Assembly (NCBI GenBank): GCA_029948415.1
Contig: JAJIZT010000001.1
Span: 891,753-955,752, forward strand
Reading direction: 5' to 3'
DNA: 64,000 bases
Source: Cenarchaeum symbiont of Oopsacas minuta
GTDB taxonomy: Archaea; Thermoproteota; Nitrososphaeria; Nitrososphaerales; Nitrosopumilaceae
A program made the translations under genes and the position numbers. The notes beneath the pieces are model-generated. The model ran no database searches, was not told the DNA's origin, and was given only the letters and a program-made list of their open reading frames with translations. Shown here piece after piece: positions 37,502 through 46,920 of this stretch. Within the stretch, counting starts at the first letter, position 1. The number at the start of each line of letters is the position of its first letter.

Positions 37502-39451
37502 ATGCTGTTTAAAAATATTGAATTATATAATTTTGGAAGATATGGTGGGAAAAATTTTCTTGACACGTCGGTAACTGTGGATAGAAATGTAATATTAATA
37601 AAAGCAATAAATGACCGTGGCAAAACCACACTTTTCCAAGCAATAAAATTTGCATTATATGGAGATAATGGTCTTGACAGAAAAACTGCTAGTAATTGGA
37701 TCAATATGAAAAAAGCTTCAGAAGAGGATGGTATCATGTATGTTGAAATTAAATTTGAACATGAACAAAAAATATGTCGTCTTAAACGTTCAATTAAATT
37801 CAGAAAAACTGATATAGGGAAAGAAATTGAAACTATTGGTAATTCTATTGTAGATGTATATGTAGATGATAAACCAATCATGATTGAAGATTCCGATTTA
37901 AACAAAAAAGATTGGATAGATACAATTCTTCCAAAAGATGCAAGTCAATTTTTTTTCTTTGATGGTGAAGAGATTAAACGATATATACAACAAGAAGAAA
38001 CTCAAGTAAAACAAGCTATAGAAAAAGTGCTAGGAATAAAAGAATTACTTAATGCCAAGGAAGATCTTACAGAAATATATAGTAGATTTCAAATTGAGTA
38101 TAATAAAAATATCAAAAAACATAACAAAGATGAACGAGTTCAAAATCAATTAGAGGAATTATATGAAGAAATAAAATCTGCTGATCAAAATATCGAAATA
38201 ACTACAAATATTTTAATTGATGCACAACGGAGAAAACAAGAATTAGTTAAAGATTTAGAAAAACATCAAAACATCAAGAATATCGTTGAAGAACGTAAAG
38301 AAATAGAATCAAAACTTAATGATCTTAAAAAATCATTGAAAGTAGATCAAAAAAATTTAACCACAAATTGTGGCAATTTAGGTCTTGTTTTATCGTCATC
38401 ATTGTTAGATATGATAAATAATACCGATGAAGATCCTCCATCTAAAGACAGATGGCAATCAGATGTTATAAAATTTATCATGAGTAATCATTTAGATAAT
38501 TGTGTATGTGAAAGACCAATTAATGATGAAGTACGAAATATATTTAGTTCGAAAACTTTGAATTTGATTCCTTCAAAAAAATCTATTTTAAAAAAATTTG
38601 TAAATGGAATATTAATAGATCATGCACCTGCTGCAAAACTTGCAAATTTATTAACATCACTAGAATCTGTATCTAATCGTAATCAAGATATAGATAAACA
38701 AAAAAGCATACTTGAAAACATCAATCATCAAATCCGAAGTAGCGAATATGAAAAATCTATAAAGGAACTTCAATCCAAATATGAAGAAATAGTGAAGGAT
38801 ATTAATACATTTGAAACTGATTTAGATATGTATAGATCTCAAAAATTACAATTAGAAAGCAAGAAAGATGATTTAGAATTCAAAATAAATTCGAGTGTAG
38901 TTGATGAGCAATTAAAATCTACAATAAAAAGAAAAGATATGTGTGAAATTGTAATAGATTGTATGGAACAAGTAATCAATCGTTTTTATGAAAAAAGAAA
39001 ACCAAAACTTGAAGAACATATTTCCAAAGTATTTTCGTCACTTACAAACAATCCTGCTCTATATCGGGGTTTGAAAATAGATAAAGACTTCAGTATGAAG
39101 GTATTAAGAAATGACGGTACAGAACTTCCAACATATATGTACAGTCCTAGCGCAGGTGCATCTCAAATAGTCGCTACATCGATGATTGGGGGATTAAATA
39201 AATTTGCGACAAAAGATGCTCCAATTGTTATAGATACGCCTATGAGTAGACTTGATCCAAATCATCAAAACAATCTTATTAATTATTATTCAAAAATGGG
39301 AAAACAGATCATAATATTGTATCAACCTAAAGAACTAGAAAATAATGATATACAAAGCATCACTGATAATCTAGCTTCTGAATGGGAAATCGAATCGGTA
39401 CCAAATCATCCCGATATGTCAAATATTACAAAAAAGGTGTCATATCTATGA
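37502..39451 (+). CDS. Second DndD-like SMC ATPase
   Basis: 649 residues with the same plan as DndD: N-terminal half ATPase, FFFDGEEIKRY near residue 160, long coiled coil, and C-terminal SPSAGASQIVATSMIG (signature) and VIDTPMSRLD (Walker B/D loop). Two differences stand out. The Walker A is KAINDRGKTTL, with the first Gly replaced by Ala. A C-x-C element, DNCVCERPIN, sits mid-coil at about residue 335 where Rad50-type proteins carry a zinc hook; DndD at 25333 lacks it. The stop overlaps the next gene in ATGA. Probably the motor of the restriction arm. Confidence 0.82.
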   Translation: MLFKNIELYNFGRYGGKNFLDTSVTVDRNVILIKAINDRGKTTLFQAIKFALYGDNGLDRKTASNWINMKKASEEDGIMYVEIKFEHEQKICRLKRSIKFRKTDIGKEIETIGNSIVDVYVDDKPIMIEDSDLNKKDWIDTILPKDASQFFFFDGEEIKRYIQQEETQVKQAIEKVLGIKELLNAKEDLTEIYSRFQIEYNKNIKKHNKDERVQNQLEELYEEIKSADQNIEITTNILIDAQRRKQELVKDLEKHQNIKNIVEERKEIESKLNDLKKSLKVDQKNLTTNCGNLGLVLSSSLLDMINNTDEDPPSKDRWQSDVIKFIMSNHLDNCVCERPINDEVRNIFSSKTLNLIPSKKSILKKFVNGILIDHAPAAKLANLLTSLESVSNRNQDIDKQKSILENINHQIRSSEYEKSIKELQSKYEEIVKDINTFETDLDMYRSQKLQLESKKDDLEFKINSSVVDEQLKSTIKRKDMCEIVIDCMEQVINRFYEKRKPKLEEHISKVFSSLTNNPALYRGLKIDKDFSMKVLRNDGTELPTYMYSPSAGASQIVATSMIGGLNKFATKDAPIVIDTPMSRLDPNHQNNLINYYSKMGKQIIILYQPKELENNDIQSITDNLASEWEIESVPNHPDMSNITKKVSYL

Positions 39452-39924
39452 ACTCTGAAATCATGGTTAAAAATTGGAAAATTTCTGATGAATCATTAGA
39501 AATTAGAACTGCTCTTAAAGATATTTATGATGATTTAGTAAATTCGTTAAAATTATTCCCAAATAACTATTCATTATTTACCGCAGGATTAGTTTATGGA
39601 TTATTGCACAATAAACGTCACGATATAAAACCAACTGCAGCATTTACTAAATTATTTGCGATAACCGACGCTGCATCTAAAGATGTTATTGATTTGATCT
39701 ATTATGTACTTGATGATGGACAAAAAGAAAAATCTGAAATATGGGGAGATATGTTATATATAGCAGATGGTGGAGTGCTAGAACTTGATGACATATACAA
39801 ATCAAATAAAAATTTTAGAATACCGCATCTTTTACATGAAGCTGAAGAACTTTGGAAAGATAGAATAAAAATATTACATAACATAAATCTAGAAGGCTAT
39901 AATAAATCAAATAATTTAGAATGA
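39448..39924 (+). CDS. Helical 158-residue protein, last gene of the plus-strand arm
   Basis: I set the start at the ATG that overlaps the SMC stop (ATGA 39448-39451); a longer frame from 39382 would run inside the ATPase. The protein is mostly helical: SLEIRTALKDIYDDLVNSL, FTAGLVYGLLHNKRHDIKP, IYYVLDDGQKEKSEIW, ADGGVLELDDIY. The LVYGLxxxKR pattern is reminiscent of small Dnd-associated proteins, but I cannot name a family with confidence. Coupling implies a partner of the SMC ATPase. An IS630 fragment begins 15 bases after its stop. Confidence 0.7.
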   Translation: MNSEIMVKNWKISDESLEIRTALKDIYDDLVNSLKLFPNNYSLFTAGLVYGLLHNKRHDIKPTAAFTKLFAITDAASKDVIDLIYYVLDDGQKEKSEIWGDMLYIADGGVLELDDIYKSNKNFRIPHLLHEAEELWKDRIKILHNINLEGYNKSNNLE

Positions 39925-39939
39925 TATTATAGTCTGTTG

Positions 39940-40157
39940 TATACCACAGATCATAAGTTCGTTCAATTTGCTGATTCATGAGCAAAATAATCCATAACAT
40001 TGTTTGGAAATCTTTGTGTTCTCAAGTATTCCATAATGGCGCGTTTCTTGTCATTGATTGTTGGATAGTATATCAAATAATCTTTCTCACGTTTATACTT
40101 TAACCAAATTGCTTCAATACTGTTCAGCTGTGGTGATGCAGATGGAAGATATTCAAT
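39940..40157 (-). mobile_element. IS630 type A, 218-bp 3' fragment
   Basis: Reverse complement of the 3' end of the element at 14736-15843, from the terminal repeat TATACCACAGATCATAAG to a cut inside the IEYLPPASP region. The cut falls exactly at the IS110 border (ATTCAAT then AGACTTTATGCAT). It marks the right edge of the Dnd core. Confidence 0.88.
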
Positions 40158-41413
40158 AGACTTTATGCATATCCATGTGCTATCTTTATAAACAATTCTA
40201 GTTAATCCCGCATAGCTTTCGCTAGGTGTGTACTTTCCGTTTCTAAAGAATTATCCATACGAGGTTTACCCTCACAACCTTTCTTCATCCAATCGTTAGA
40301 TCATGCCGCAGTTATTGACCGGAGTTTAATCTCCAATGCATAAGACGCGGTTGCGAATCTAACTGTAATTGCTTTCAAACTTATCTTTAACATCCAGTAT
40401 ATGACACGTAACATCTTTGATGCTGTGGCCTTGCCCGTGCCTTTTTTTCTTGCGAGTCTTTTGTAAAACCGTGTGACATTGCTTTTTGGTGCACACCTTA
40501 CATGTGTGCGGATCGCTTTACTCAAAATCCACCTCATCATTCTACTACCTCTTTTTGTTATCCTGCCATGCTTTACCATATCTGCAGAATTGCGTACACT
40601 TACCAAACCTGCATACGAACACAAACGGTGAGAATCTCCTCACATCATCAATCTCTACCAAAGCACTGCAATCACCAATTCCTGGAATTGTCTTTAGCAA
40701 TTGGATCTGTTTATTAGATCTTGCAATTTGGCATATCCTTTTGTTTGTTTTTGCAATGAGTCTATCATACGAGTAGATGGTCATCAATTCTGTAATCACC
40801 TATGAAATGAAGCGATTCGTTGTACTTTTGAGTAAATGTTGTACCTGCAATCTTTATCCCCTCTTGTATCCATGTATGGCATTTTTTTCACTCGTTCTCA
40901 TCTGTACACTCATGTCTATGTCGTACAAGGCGCCTCCATTCCACTATAATTTTTGTTGGAATATGGCACAGTGCAATATATCCGCCACGGTAAAGGTCTG
41001 CAAGTATCATTGCGTCAATCTTGTCAGTTTTTTTCTTGGATGATGCAATTGCCTTTGTCTGGTATGGGTTCGAGAGAGATACATCCAGCTTTAGATCTTT
41101 TGTCATGAACGTAAACAAGCCATACCAAACAGATGAGGATTCTATGATACATTTTGGGACATTTTTTAAGAAAAACTTTTTCGCCTCATCGTTGTCTCTA
41201 TCGACTCTCTTGTTAAAGACAATTTTACCTTTTTTGTCCATCATTGCAACCTGAAGGAACTCCTTGTGGACGTCAATGCCAACGTACATGTAGGATCTGT
41301 CAAAATGCGGTAATGATTTTGTTTGTTTTTTAGTTTCGTAATGGCCAGATCTCTTTTTGTTCTTATTCTTACAACCTTCTAAAGTCCTAGTTTTTCTGTG
41401 CACATATGGTTAT
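40158..41413 (-). mobile_element. IS110, copy 1 (deletion-ridden)
   Basis: Matches the copy at 53405-54731 end to end, from TATGCATATCCATGTGC to CACATATGGTTA, but is shorter because of at least ten separate losses of about 2-12 bases. There are no long terminal repeats, as expected for IS110. The non-coding tail downstream of the transposase is retained in part. Confidence 0.88.
40301..41403 (-). pseudogene. IS110 transposase (copy 1), several frameshifts
   Basis: The N-terminal DEDD (RuvC-like) domain is readable from 41403: GIDVHKEFLQ, IIESSSVWYG and KTDKIDAMILADL. The frame breaks after RLVRHRH (two bases lost), then again before MITELM and before CSYAGLVSVRNSAD. The C-terminal Transposase_20 domain (LLKTIPGIGDCSAL) and the serine-bearing end are in other frames. 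The last two breaks are shared with copy 2. Confidence 0.85.
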
Positions 41414-41439
41414 TTCTTTGTCGAGTTTCTAGTTTGTGT

Positions 41440-41486
41440 CGTCGTGTCTCATCACCATGTGTTTAACGGCACGCAGCTCGTGAACC
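41440..41486 (-). mobile_element. Small IS66-1 fragment
   Basis: About 45 bases (GTCTCATCACCATGTGTTTA ... GCACGCAGCTCGTGA) match in reverse the segment of IS66-1 coding for the HELRAAKHM region, with a few differences. It is wedged between the IS110 and IS630-B copies. Confidence 0.6.
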
Positions 41487-42575
41487 TATACCGATGATCC
41501 GAAGTCAGTTTAATTTCATAGAAACTTTTATTGATCCGAGTTTTTAACCATACAAACATGGAAAGAAATGATAAAGCCATCCTTGGGGCATTCAAAAAAG
41601 AAAAAAATAGTGATTTATGCAGAAGAATGCATGCTGTATATCTAGTCGTGGTAAAAAATAGAACCATCGCCGATGTTGCATAACAAAGTGTGCAATGGAT
41701 ATACAAACTGACACAAAGATATGAAAAAGAAGGACTTGACGGCCTCAGGGATAGGCCAAAATCTAGAACGCCGCCAAAAGTAGAGCGTAGAATACTAGAA
41801 CAAATTCGAAATACAGTGGCTAGTGTTGGCTGTTTTATCAGACCAAAATTTCTACGTAAACAAATCTTTGAAATGACTGGCGTAAAATATTCTTTGCAGC
41901 ACGTACGCAAAATAATGCGCAGTTGGAATCTCTCTGCAAAAGTTCCAGTAAAAGTGCATGCAAAAGCAGGCATCATCCAAAGATGTTCGTAGATGGCATA
42001 GATCTATTTTAAGCAAGATTAGGCGTGCAATCCATAAAAGATACGTGATACTTGTGCAAGATGAGGCCATATTTACAGAGAATGGAATACATCATGCAAA
42101 ATACTGGACTAATGTTGGAGAACGGTTGATTGTTCCATATAATGGAAAACATCAAAAATTTATTGTGTTTGGTGTTGTAGGTCCCGACGGAAGATCATTG
42201 TTTCGATCATATGAAAAGTTTACTAGTAAGACATTTGTTAAATTCCTCAAAACTGTACGAGCTGCATACGGACGTGTGATGATCATAGCGGATCAGGCAA
42301 CCCAGCATACATCACGAAAGGTTCGAAATTATCTAGCAGAATGTAACGGCGATATAAAACTGGATTACTTTCCTACAGCTTCTCCGTATCTGAGTGCTAT
42401 TGAGAGATGTTGAGGAATGTGTAAATTGGAAACTATTCATTCTGAATACTATGAAACAGTCTGGGATATGAGATCAGCTGTGATGAATTATCTTAACCAT
42501 GGTATTCAAGATGGATATATTCACGTTTTTCAAAAGACGGGTTATTGTTTAAACTAACTTATGAGCGGCGGTATA
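41487..42575 (+). mobile_element. IS630 type B, copy 2
   Basis: Left end TATACCGATGATCCG at 41487, right end GAGCGGCGGTATA at about 42575. Nearly identical to copy 1 (18995-20074) but with its own lesions. It forms the right border of the accessory island together with the relic that follows. Confidence 0.87.
41558..42552 (+). pseudogene. IS630-type transposase (type B, copy 2), inactivated
   Basis: MERNDKAILGAFKKEKNSDL runs to an in-frame TAA after TIADVA that copy 1 shares. Reading resumes QSVQWIYKLTQRYEKEG; an inserted G near 41976 shifts the frame (HAKAGIIQRCS for HGKAASSKDV). The DDE core continues in the next frame to a TGA replacing Trp at ERCW (about 42411), and two bases are lost near 42495. 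At least four lesions; dead. Confidence 0.87.
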
Positions 42576-42739
42576 GGCATGACTGGTGCATTCATCCAGC
42601 TCTTGTATACGGGGCATCTGTCAGTTACTACAAGGATCTATTTGTTAAGGATTGAGTTTTGTCTGTGATATGTAGGTAGGTTGTGCAACCAAATATGTAA
42701 TTTTTTGGGTTTATTCATGGGCCAAGCCCATCGTAGACA

Positions 42740-42920
42740 TTAAAGTGTACAATGGATATAAACTGACAAAAACAGCTCTTTCCATATGAGTACTATTGGA
42801 GAATATGCAAACTATACTATTTGCTCAAAATACTAAATCTCGAATGTGATGAATTATCCTTGGATCCTGATAAATACTCCTTTACAAAAGACGTGTTATT
42901 GTGAACTGGACTGTAGTGTA
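42740..42920 (+). mobile_element. Highly decayed, internally deleted IS630-B relic
   Basis: Short islands of similarity to IS630-B occur in the correct order: AAAGTGTACAATGGATATA (5' part), AGTACTATTGGAGAATATGC (Glu region), TGTGATGAATTATCCTT and ACAAAAGACGTGTTATTGTG (3' end). About 180 bases stand for more than 900, so most of the element is gone. The surrounding 42576-43007 shows no gene otherwise. Confidence 0.5.
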
Positions 42921-43007
42921 AAATATGTTGGACTTGACCTTTGGCAAATTTTGTTTTTTTTACCAAATGAAATCTAGAATTAATACCGCATTACACATAA
43001 GGGGCTA

Positions 43008-45533
43008 TTGAAAAGATACTATATGAGAGATCTCGTAAAACCCATCTCGTACAAGCTTTGGTTTGAACCTGATCTAAAAAAATTCACGTTTACAGGAAAG
43101 GCTATAATCCTTGCACAATGCTCCAACACATCAAATATTGTAATGAATTTAGCTGAACTAGAGCTATTCTCGTGCACGGTACAAAAAGGTGAAAAAATTA
43201 TAGAAAATACAGCAATAACAAATCCAAAATCTGAAGAGCTAGAGATTATCTTGGATGAGCGAGTATCTGGACAAATATCAATAGAGATTGATTTCTTGGG
43301 AATCTTAAATGACAGGCTACTTGGATTTTATCGCAGTACATATGTAAAAAGTGGAAAAAAGAGATACCTTGCCACCACACAGTTTGAGGCAGCTGATGCA
43401 AGACGTGCATTTCCATGCTGGGATAGACCTGATGCAAAGGCGACATTTGAGATATCTTTGATTGCAAAAAACCCAAATACTGCAATCTCAAATATGCCGA
43501 TAAAATCAAAAAAGAATCTCGGTAATGGCAGAATTTTGTACACATTTGATAAAACTCCGATAATGTCAACATACCTTGTATATCTTGGAGTAGGTGAGTT
43601 TGAGTATACTCTTGGCAAGTATGGCAAAACACTTGTGCGAGTAATCACAACAAAAGGTCACAAGAAAAAAACTGCATATGCACTATATCTTGGAAAAAAA
43701 TTGCTACAAGAATATGATAGATATTTTGGAATAAAATACCCACTACCAAAACTAGACCTCATTGCAATACCTGATTTTGCCGCCGGCGCGATGGAAAACT
43801 GGGGTGCAATTACGTTTAGGGAGACAATTCTATTATATGATCCAAAAAATTCATCCACTAGAACAAAACAATACATCGCAGAGGTAATATCACATGAGAT
43901 TGCTCACCAATGGTTTGGTAACCTAGTTACGATGGAGTGGTGGAACGATCTGTGGTTAAATGAGAGCTTTGCAACATACATGGCGACAAAGTTTGTAGAC
44001 AAACTATATCCAGAATGGCACATGTGGGATCAATTTCTAAATGATGCGATGACAGTTGCTATGGGTCTTGATTCACTAAAATCCTCACATCCAATAGACG
44101 TCAAAGTAAACAGTCCATCTGAAATACGCGAAATATTTGATGCTATATCCTATGACAAAGGAGGGTGCTTGTTGCGTATGCTAGAAGATTATGTAGGCGA
44201 GTCAAAATTCAGAGCAGGGCTGCGTAAATACCTTGGAAATCACAAATATGGCAATGCCAAAGGATCTGACCTATGGTATGAGATTGGCAAGATTTCACAC
44301 ATGCCAGTAAAAAAAATCATGGAGTCTTGGATATATCAGACTGGATTTCCGGTAATTGATGCCAAAAGATCAAAAAACCGCATACTATTAAAACAGAAAA
44401 GATTTTTGCGTTATGGTAAAAAAGGTTCAGGAAGATGGCCTGTACCAATTACGGTGGGGTTTGAAAAACCAACATCAAAGATGCTCTTAAATGCCGCATC
44501 AGGATCCATGCCTGCACCAAAAGATGCACTAGGTTATATTGTAAATCATGGCAGAAAGGGATTTTATCGTGTCAGGTATGATGAAGAATCTATACTTGAT
44601 CTAAAGTATGCAGTCCAGACCAAAAAAATATCATCTGTGGATAGGTGGGCAGTACAAAACGATATGCACGAAATGTGTTTACAAGGCTCTATTCCAGTCC
44701 GTGAATATCTAGACTTTACTGATGCATATCTTGCAGAAACATCTGCCCTTGTATGCTCTGATGTAGCAACAAATCTATCTACAATACATCATAGATCTCT
44801 AGGTGAACCATTTGAGCAGATTTTACGCAACTATGCTAGTAATTTCTTTGAACGTATATTGATGCGTCTTGGATGGGATCCTATAAAAGATGAATCTCAC
44901 AAAGATGCAATGTTGCGAGTGCAGGCTATATCTGCATTGGGCAGACTTGGATCCATACATGTACAAAAAGAGGCATGCAAACGTTTTGAAAAATATGTAA
45001 AAAACCACAATACGCTTGCAGCTGACCTGCGCGAATCTGTATATTCCTTGTACGCATGGTCTGTAAATTCTCAATTAGCGCATACTAGACTTGTTCGCAT
45101 GTACAAAAATGCAGTATCCCAGGAAGAGAAACAACGATTCCTCTCTGCATTATGTTCATTTCGAGATGAAAAACTGCTCTTAAAGACATTAAACTTTTCA
45201 CTCACATCTGATGTGCGCTCACAAAATATGCAACTACCAGTAATGCGTGTGGCTGCAAACCCAAATGGCAAGAAAATACTTTGGCCATGGCTATGTAAAA
45301 ACTGGAAGAAACTCTCATCAAAGGTTGGACATGGAAACCCATTGCTAAACCGTCTAGTCTCTAGCATCGCCCTTGTGGCTGATTCTAACAAAGTGCCACA
45401 GATTAAGAAATTTTTCAAGAAAAACCCCACTCCAGGAACAGAGCGTACTCTATTACAAGTCTTTGAACGTATAGCTATAAATGAAGCATTCTTGCGACGC
45501 TCTAGGATAGAGTTTGATACACGATTTAATTGA
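43008..45533 (+). CDS. M1-family zinc aminopeptidase (tricorn factor F2/F3-like)
   Basis: Removes N-terminal residues from peptides, in archaea probably downstream of the proteasome or tricorn. GAMEN at 260-264, HEIAH at 296-300 with the distal Glu at 319 (WLNES) give the full zinc site; 841 residues is the usual size. The frame opens at a TTG (43008); an ATG at 43023 (MRDLVKPISYKLW) is equally possible and matches typical family starts. No signal peptide, so cytosolic. Its last bases overlap the next gene (TTGA). It is the first intact gene to the right of the island. Confidence 0.93.
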   Translation: MKRYYMRDLVKPISYKLWFEPDLKKFTFTGKAIILAQCSNTSNIVMNLAELELFSCTVQKGEKIIENTAITNPKSEELEIILDERVSGQISIEIDFLGILNDRLLGFYRSTYVKSGKKRYLATTQFEAADARRAFPCWDRPDAKATFEISLIAKNPNTAISNMPIKSKKNLGNGRILYTFDKTPIMSTYLVYLGVGEFEYTLGKYGKTLVRVITTKGHKKKTAYALYLGKKLLQEYDRYFGIKYPLPKLDLIAIPDFAAGAMENWGAITFRETILLYDPKNSSTRTKQYIAEVISHEIAHQWFGNLVTMEWWNDLWLNESFATYMATKFVDKLYPEWHMWDQFLNDAMTVAMGLDSLKSSHPIDVKVNSPSEIREIFDAISYDKGGCLLRMLEDYVGESKFRAGLRKYLGNHKYGNAKGSDLWYEIGKISHMPVKKIMESWIYQTGFPVIDAKRSKNRILLKQKRFLRYGKKGSGRWPVPITVGFEKPTSKMLLNAASGSMPAPKDALGYIVNHGRKGFYRVRYDEESILDLKYAVQTKKISSVDRWAVQNDMHEMCLQGSIPVREYLDFTDAYLAETSALVCSDVATNLSTIHHRSLGEPFEQILRNYASNFFERILMRLGWDPIKDESHKDAMLRVQAISALGRLGSIHVQKEACKRFEKYVKNHNTLAADLRESVYSLYAWSVNSQLAHTRLVRMYKNAVSQEEKQRFLSALCSFRDEKLLLKTLNFSLTSDVRSQNMQLPVMRVAANPNGKKILWPWLCKNWKKLSSKVGHGNPLLNRLVSSIALVADSNKVPQIKKFFKKNPTPGTERTLLQVFERIAINEAFLRRSRIEFDTRFN

Positions 45534-45925
45534 AACGCATAATTTTCTCAACTCTAGCGATAACTGTAATAATAATTATCATCATACAGTTTGGTGCAGA
45601 TACGCCAGAGTATAATGATGCATTTGTATTTGATGCTGTTTTTTATCCAAAACTGGGAACATTAAAGGTCTCATTCAACGATACAACTAGTGGTGCATCA
45701 AATGTGACACTGCAGATATTGGGTCTAGATGAGGTGTTTACTCGTGAATATTTTGGGACTTCATTTGAAGAGAGTATAGAGTTTGATAGGGAGCCTCGAT
45801 ACGGATGGAAAGCTCATCCGGTTATAGTGCGTTTTGATCACTCTCAACTAGGCAATGTTGGCATAAAGACAGAGGCACATAATGATGGGGACACTGCACC
45901 AAAACTCGTATACGAATCCCCATAA
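45530..45925 (+). CDS. Small exported or membrane-anchored protein
   Basis: 131 residues from a TTG overlapping the peptidase stop. Residues about 3-21 (IIFSTLAITVIIIIIIQFG) form one very hydrophobic segment, a signal anchor or signal peptide. The rest is a soluble beta-rich domain (GTLKVSFNDTTSGASNVTLQ ... HPVIVRFDHS) likely outside the cell. No family recognised. The overlap suggests cotranscription with the aminopeptidase. Confidence 0.7.
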   Translation: MKRIIFSTLAITVIIIIIIQFGADTPEYNDAFVFDAVFYPKLGTLKVSFNDTTSGASNVTLQILGLDEVFTREYFGTSFEESIEFDREPRYGWKAHPVIVRFDHSQLGNVGIKTEAHNDGDTAPKLVYESP

Positions 45926-45969
45926 ATTAGAGTGCAATCAGGCATGAATGTAATTCATATCTGCAATAA

Positions 45970-46920
45970 ATGCCTTTTATTGAGGCGATGTGCTGTAAAT
46001 GTATGAACAAACTCGTCTCGGGTATAAAAAAAGGACGACGAGGAGATGTGGCACGCGCTATTACTATAGTTGAAAATGATCCTATTATGGCAAGAGATAT
46101 CATAAAAGAGATATTCAAAGATTCAAAAAAACGTGCAACCGTAATTGGAATAACCGGACCTGCTGGTGCAGGAAAGAGCTCTCTGATAAATTCAATGATC
46201 GTTTTACTAGAGAAACAAAAACAAAGACCTGCAGTACTTGCAGTAGATCCAACTAGTTCTATAACCGGTGGTGCATTACTTGGTGATAGAACTCGTATGG
46301 CAGAATCCATGGATGCTGGCACTTTTATACGTAGCCTAGCATCTCGTGGAGCAGTTGGTGCACTAGCACACTCGGTACGCAACTGTATACGAATTCTAGA
46401 GTACGCAGGATTTGAACCAATACTTTTGGAGAGTGTCGGGGCAGGTCAGACAGAGACTGCAATATCTGAAATCGCTGATGCTACTGTTGTAGTCTTTAAT
46501 CCACAGACTGGTGATAGTATACAAGCGATTAAAGCTGGACTAACAGAGATTGGTGATGTATATGTAATAAACAAGAGCGACCTTGCCGGCTCTGCACAAC
46601 TATACAATGCAGTACAAGATTATATCGTGGGCATAAATGATACACCAGTGCTAAAGACATCTGTAAAGCGCAATATGGGTATAACGCGTCTAGTAAAAGA
46701 GATGATGAATGCTGCATCTATAAAGATTGGTGATAAAGAGATAAAAAATATGCGTATCAGGGCAGAATTGCGTGATATTGTTTTAAATATCATAACCGAT
46801 AAAACAGACTTGTTGCTTGAAAAGAATGGGGCATACAAGAGGTGGATTACAAAGATCAAAAACAAAAAGATTGATCCATATTCGGCAGCATTGGCCATGA
46901 CTAGAGGGTTGATAAAATAA
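45970..46920 (+). CDS. meaB: MeaB/ArgK-type GTPase, methylmalonyl-CoA mutase chaperone
   Basis: G3E-family GTPase that loads and protects the B12 cofactor of methylmalonyl-CoA mutase. P-loop GPAGAGKSS, VDPTSSITGGALLGDRTRM switch region, ESVGAGQTE and NKSDLAG are all present. The longest frame starts at 45970; the ATG at 46003 (MNKLVSGIKKGRRGD) fits family starts better and would give about 305 residues. It is coupled to the mutase large subunit by a TAATG overlap, which fixes its function well. Confidence 0.93.
   Translation: MPFIEAMCCKCMNKLVSGIKKGRRGDVARAITIVENDPIMARDIIKEIFKDSKKRATVIGITGPAGAGKSSLINSMIVLLEKQKQRPAVLAVDPTSSITGGALLGDRTRMAESMDAGTFIRSLASRGAVGALAHSVRNCIRILEYAGFEPILLESVGAGQTETAISEIADATVVVFNPQTGDSIQAIKAGLTEIGDVYVINKSDLAGSAQLYNAVQDYIVGINDTPVLKTSVKRNMGITRLVKEMMNAASIKIGDKEIKNMRIRAELRDIVLNIITDKTDLLLEKNGAYKRWITKIKNKKIDPYSAALAMTRGLIK

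Noticed and set aside
39382-39447. Upstream start for the 158-residue gene
   Set aside because: It would overlap the SMC gene by 70 bases; the ATGA junction at 39448 is the simpler start.
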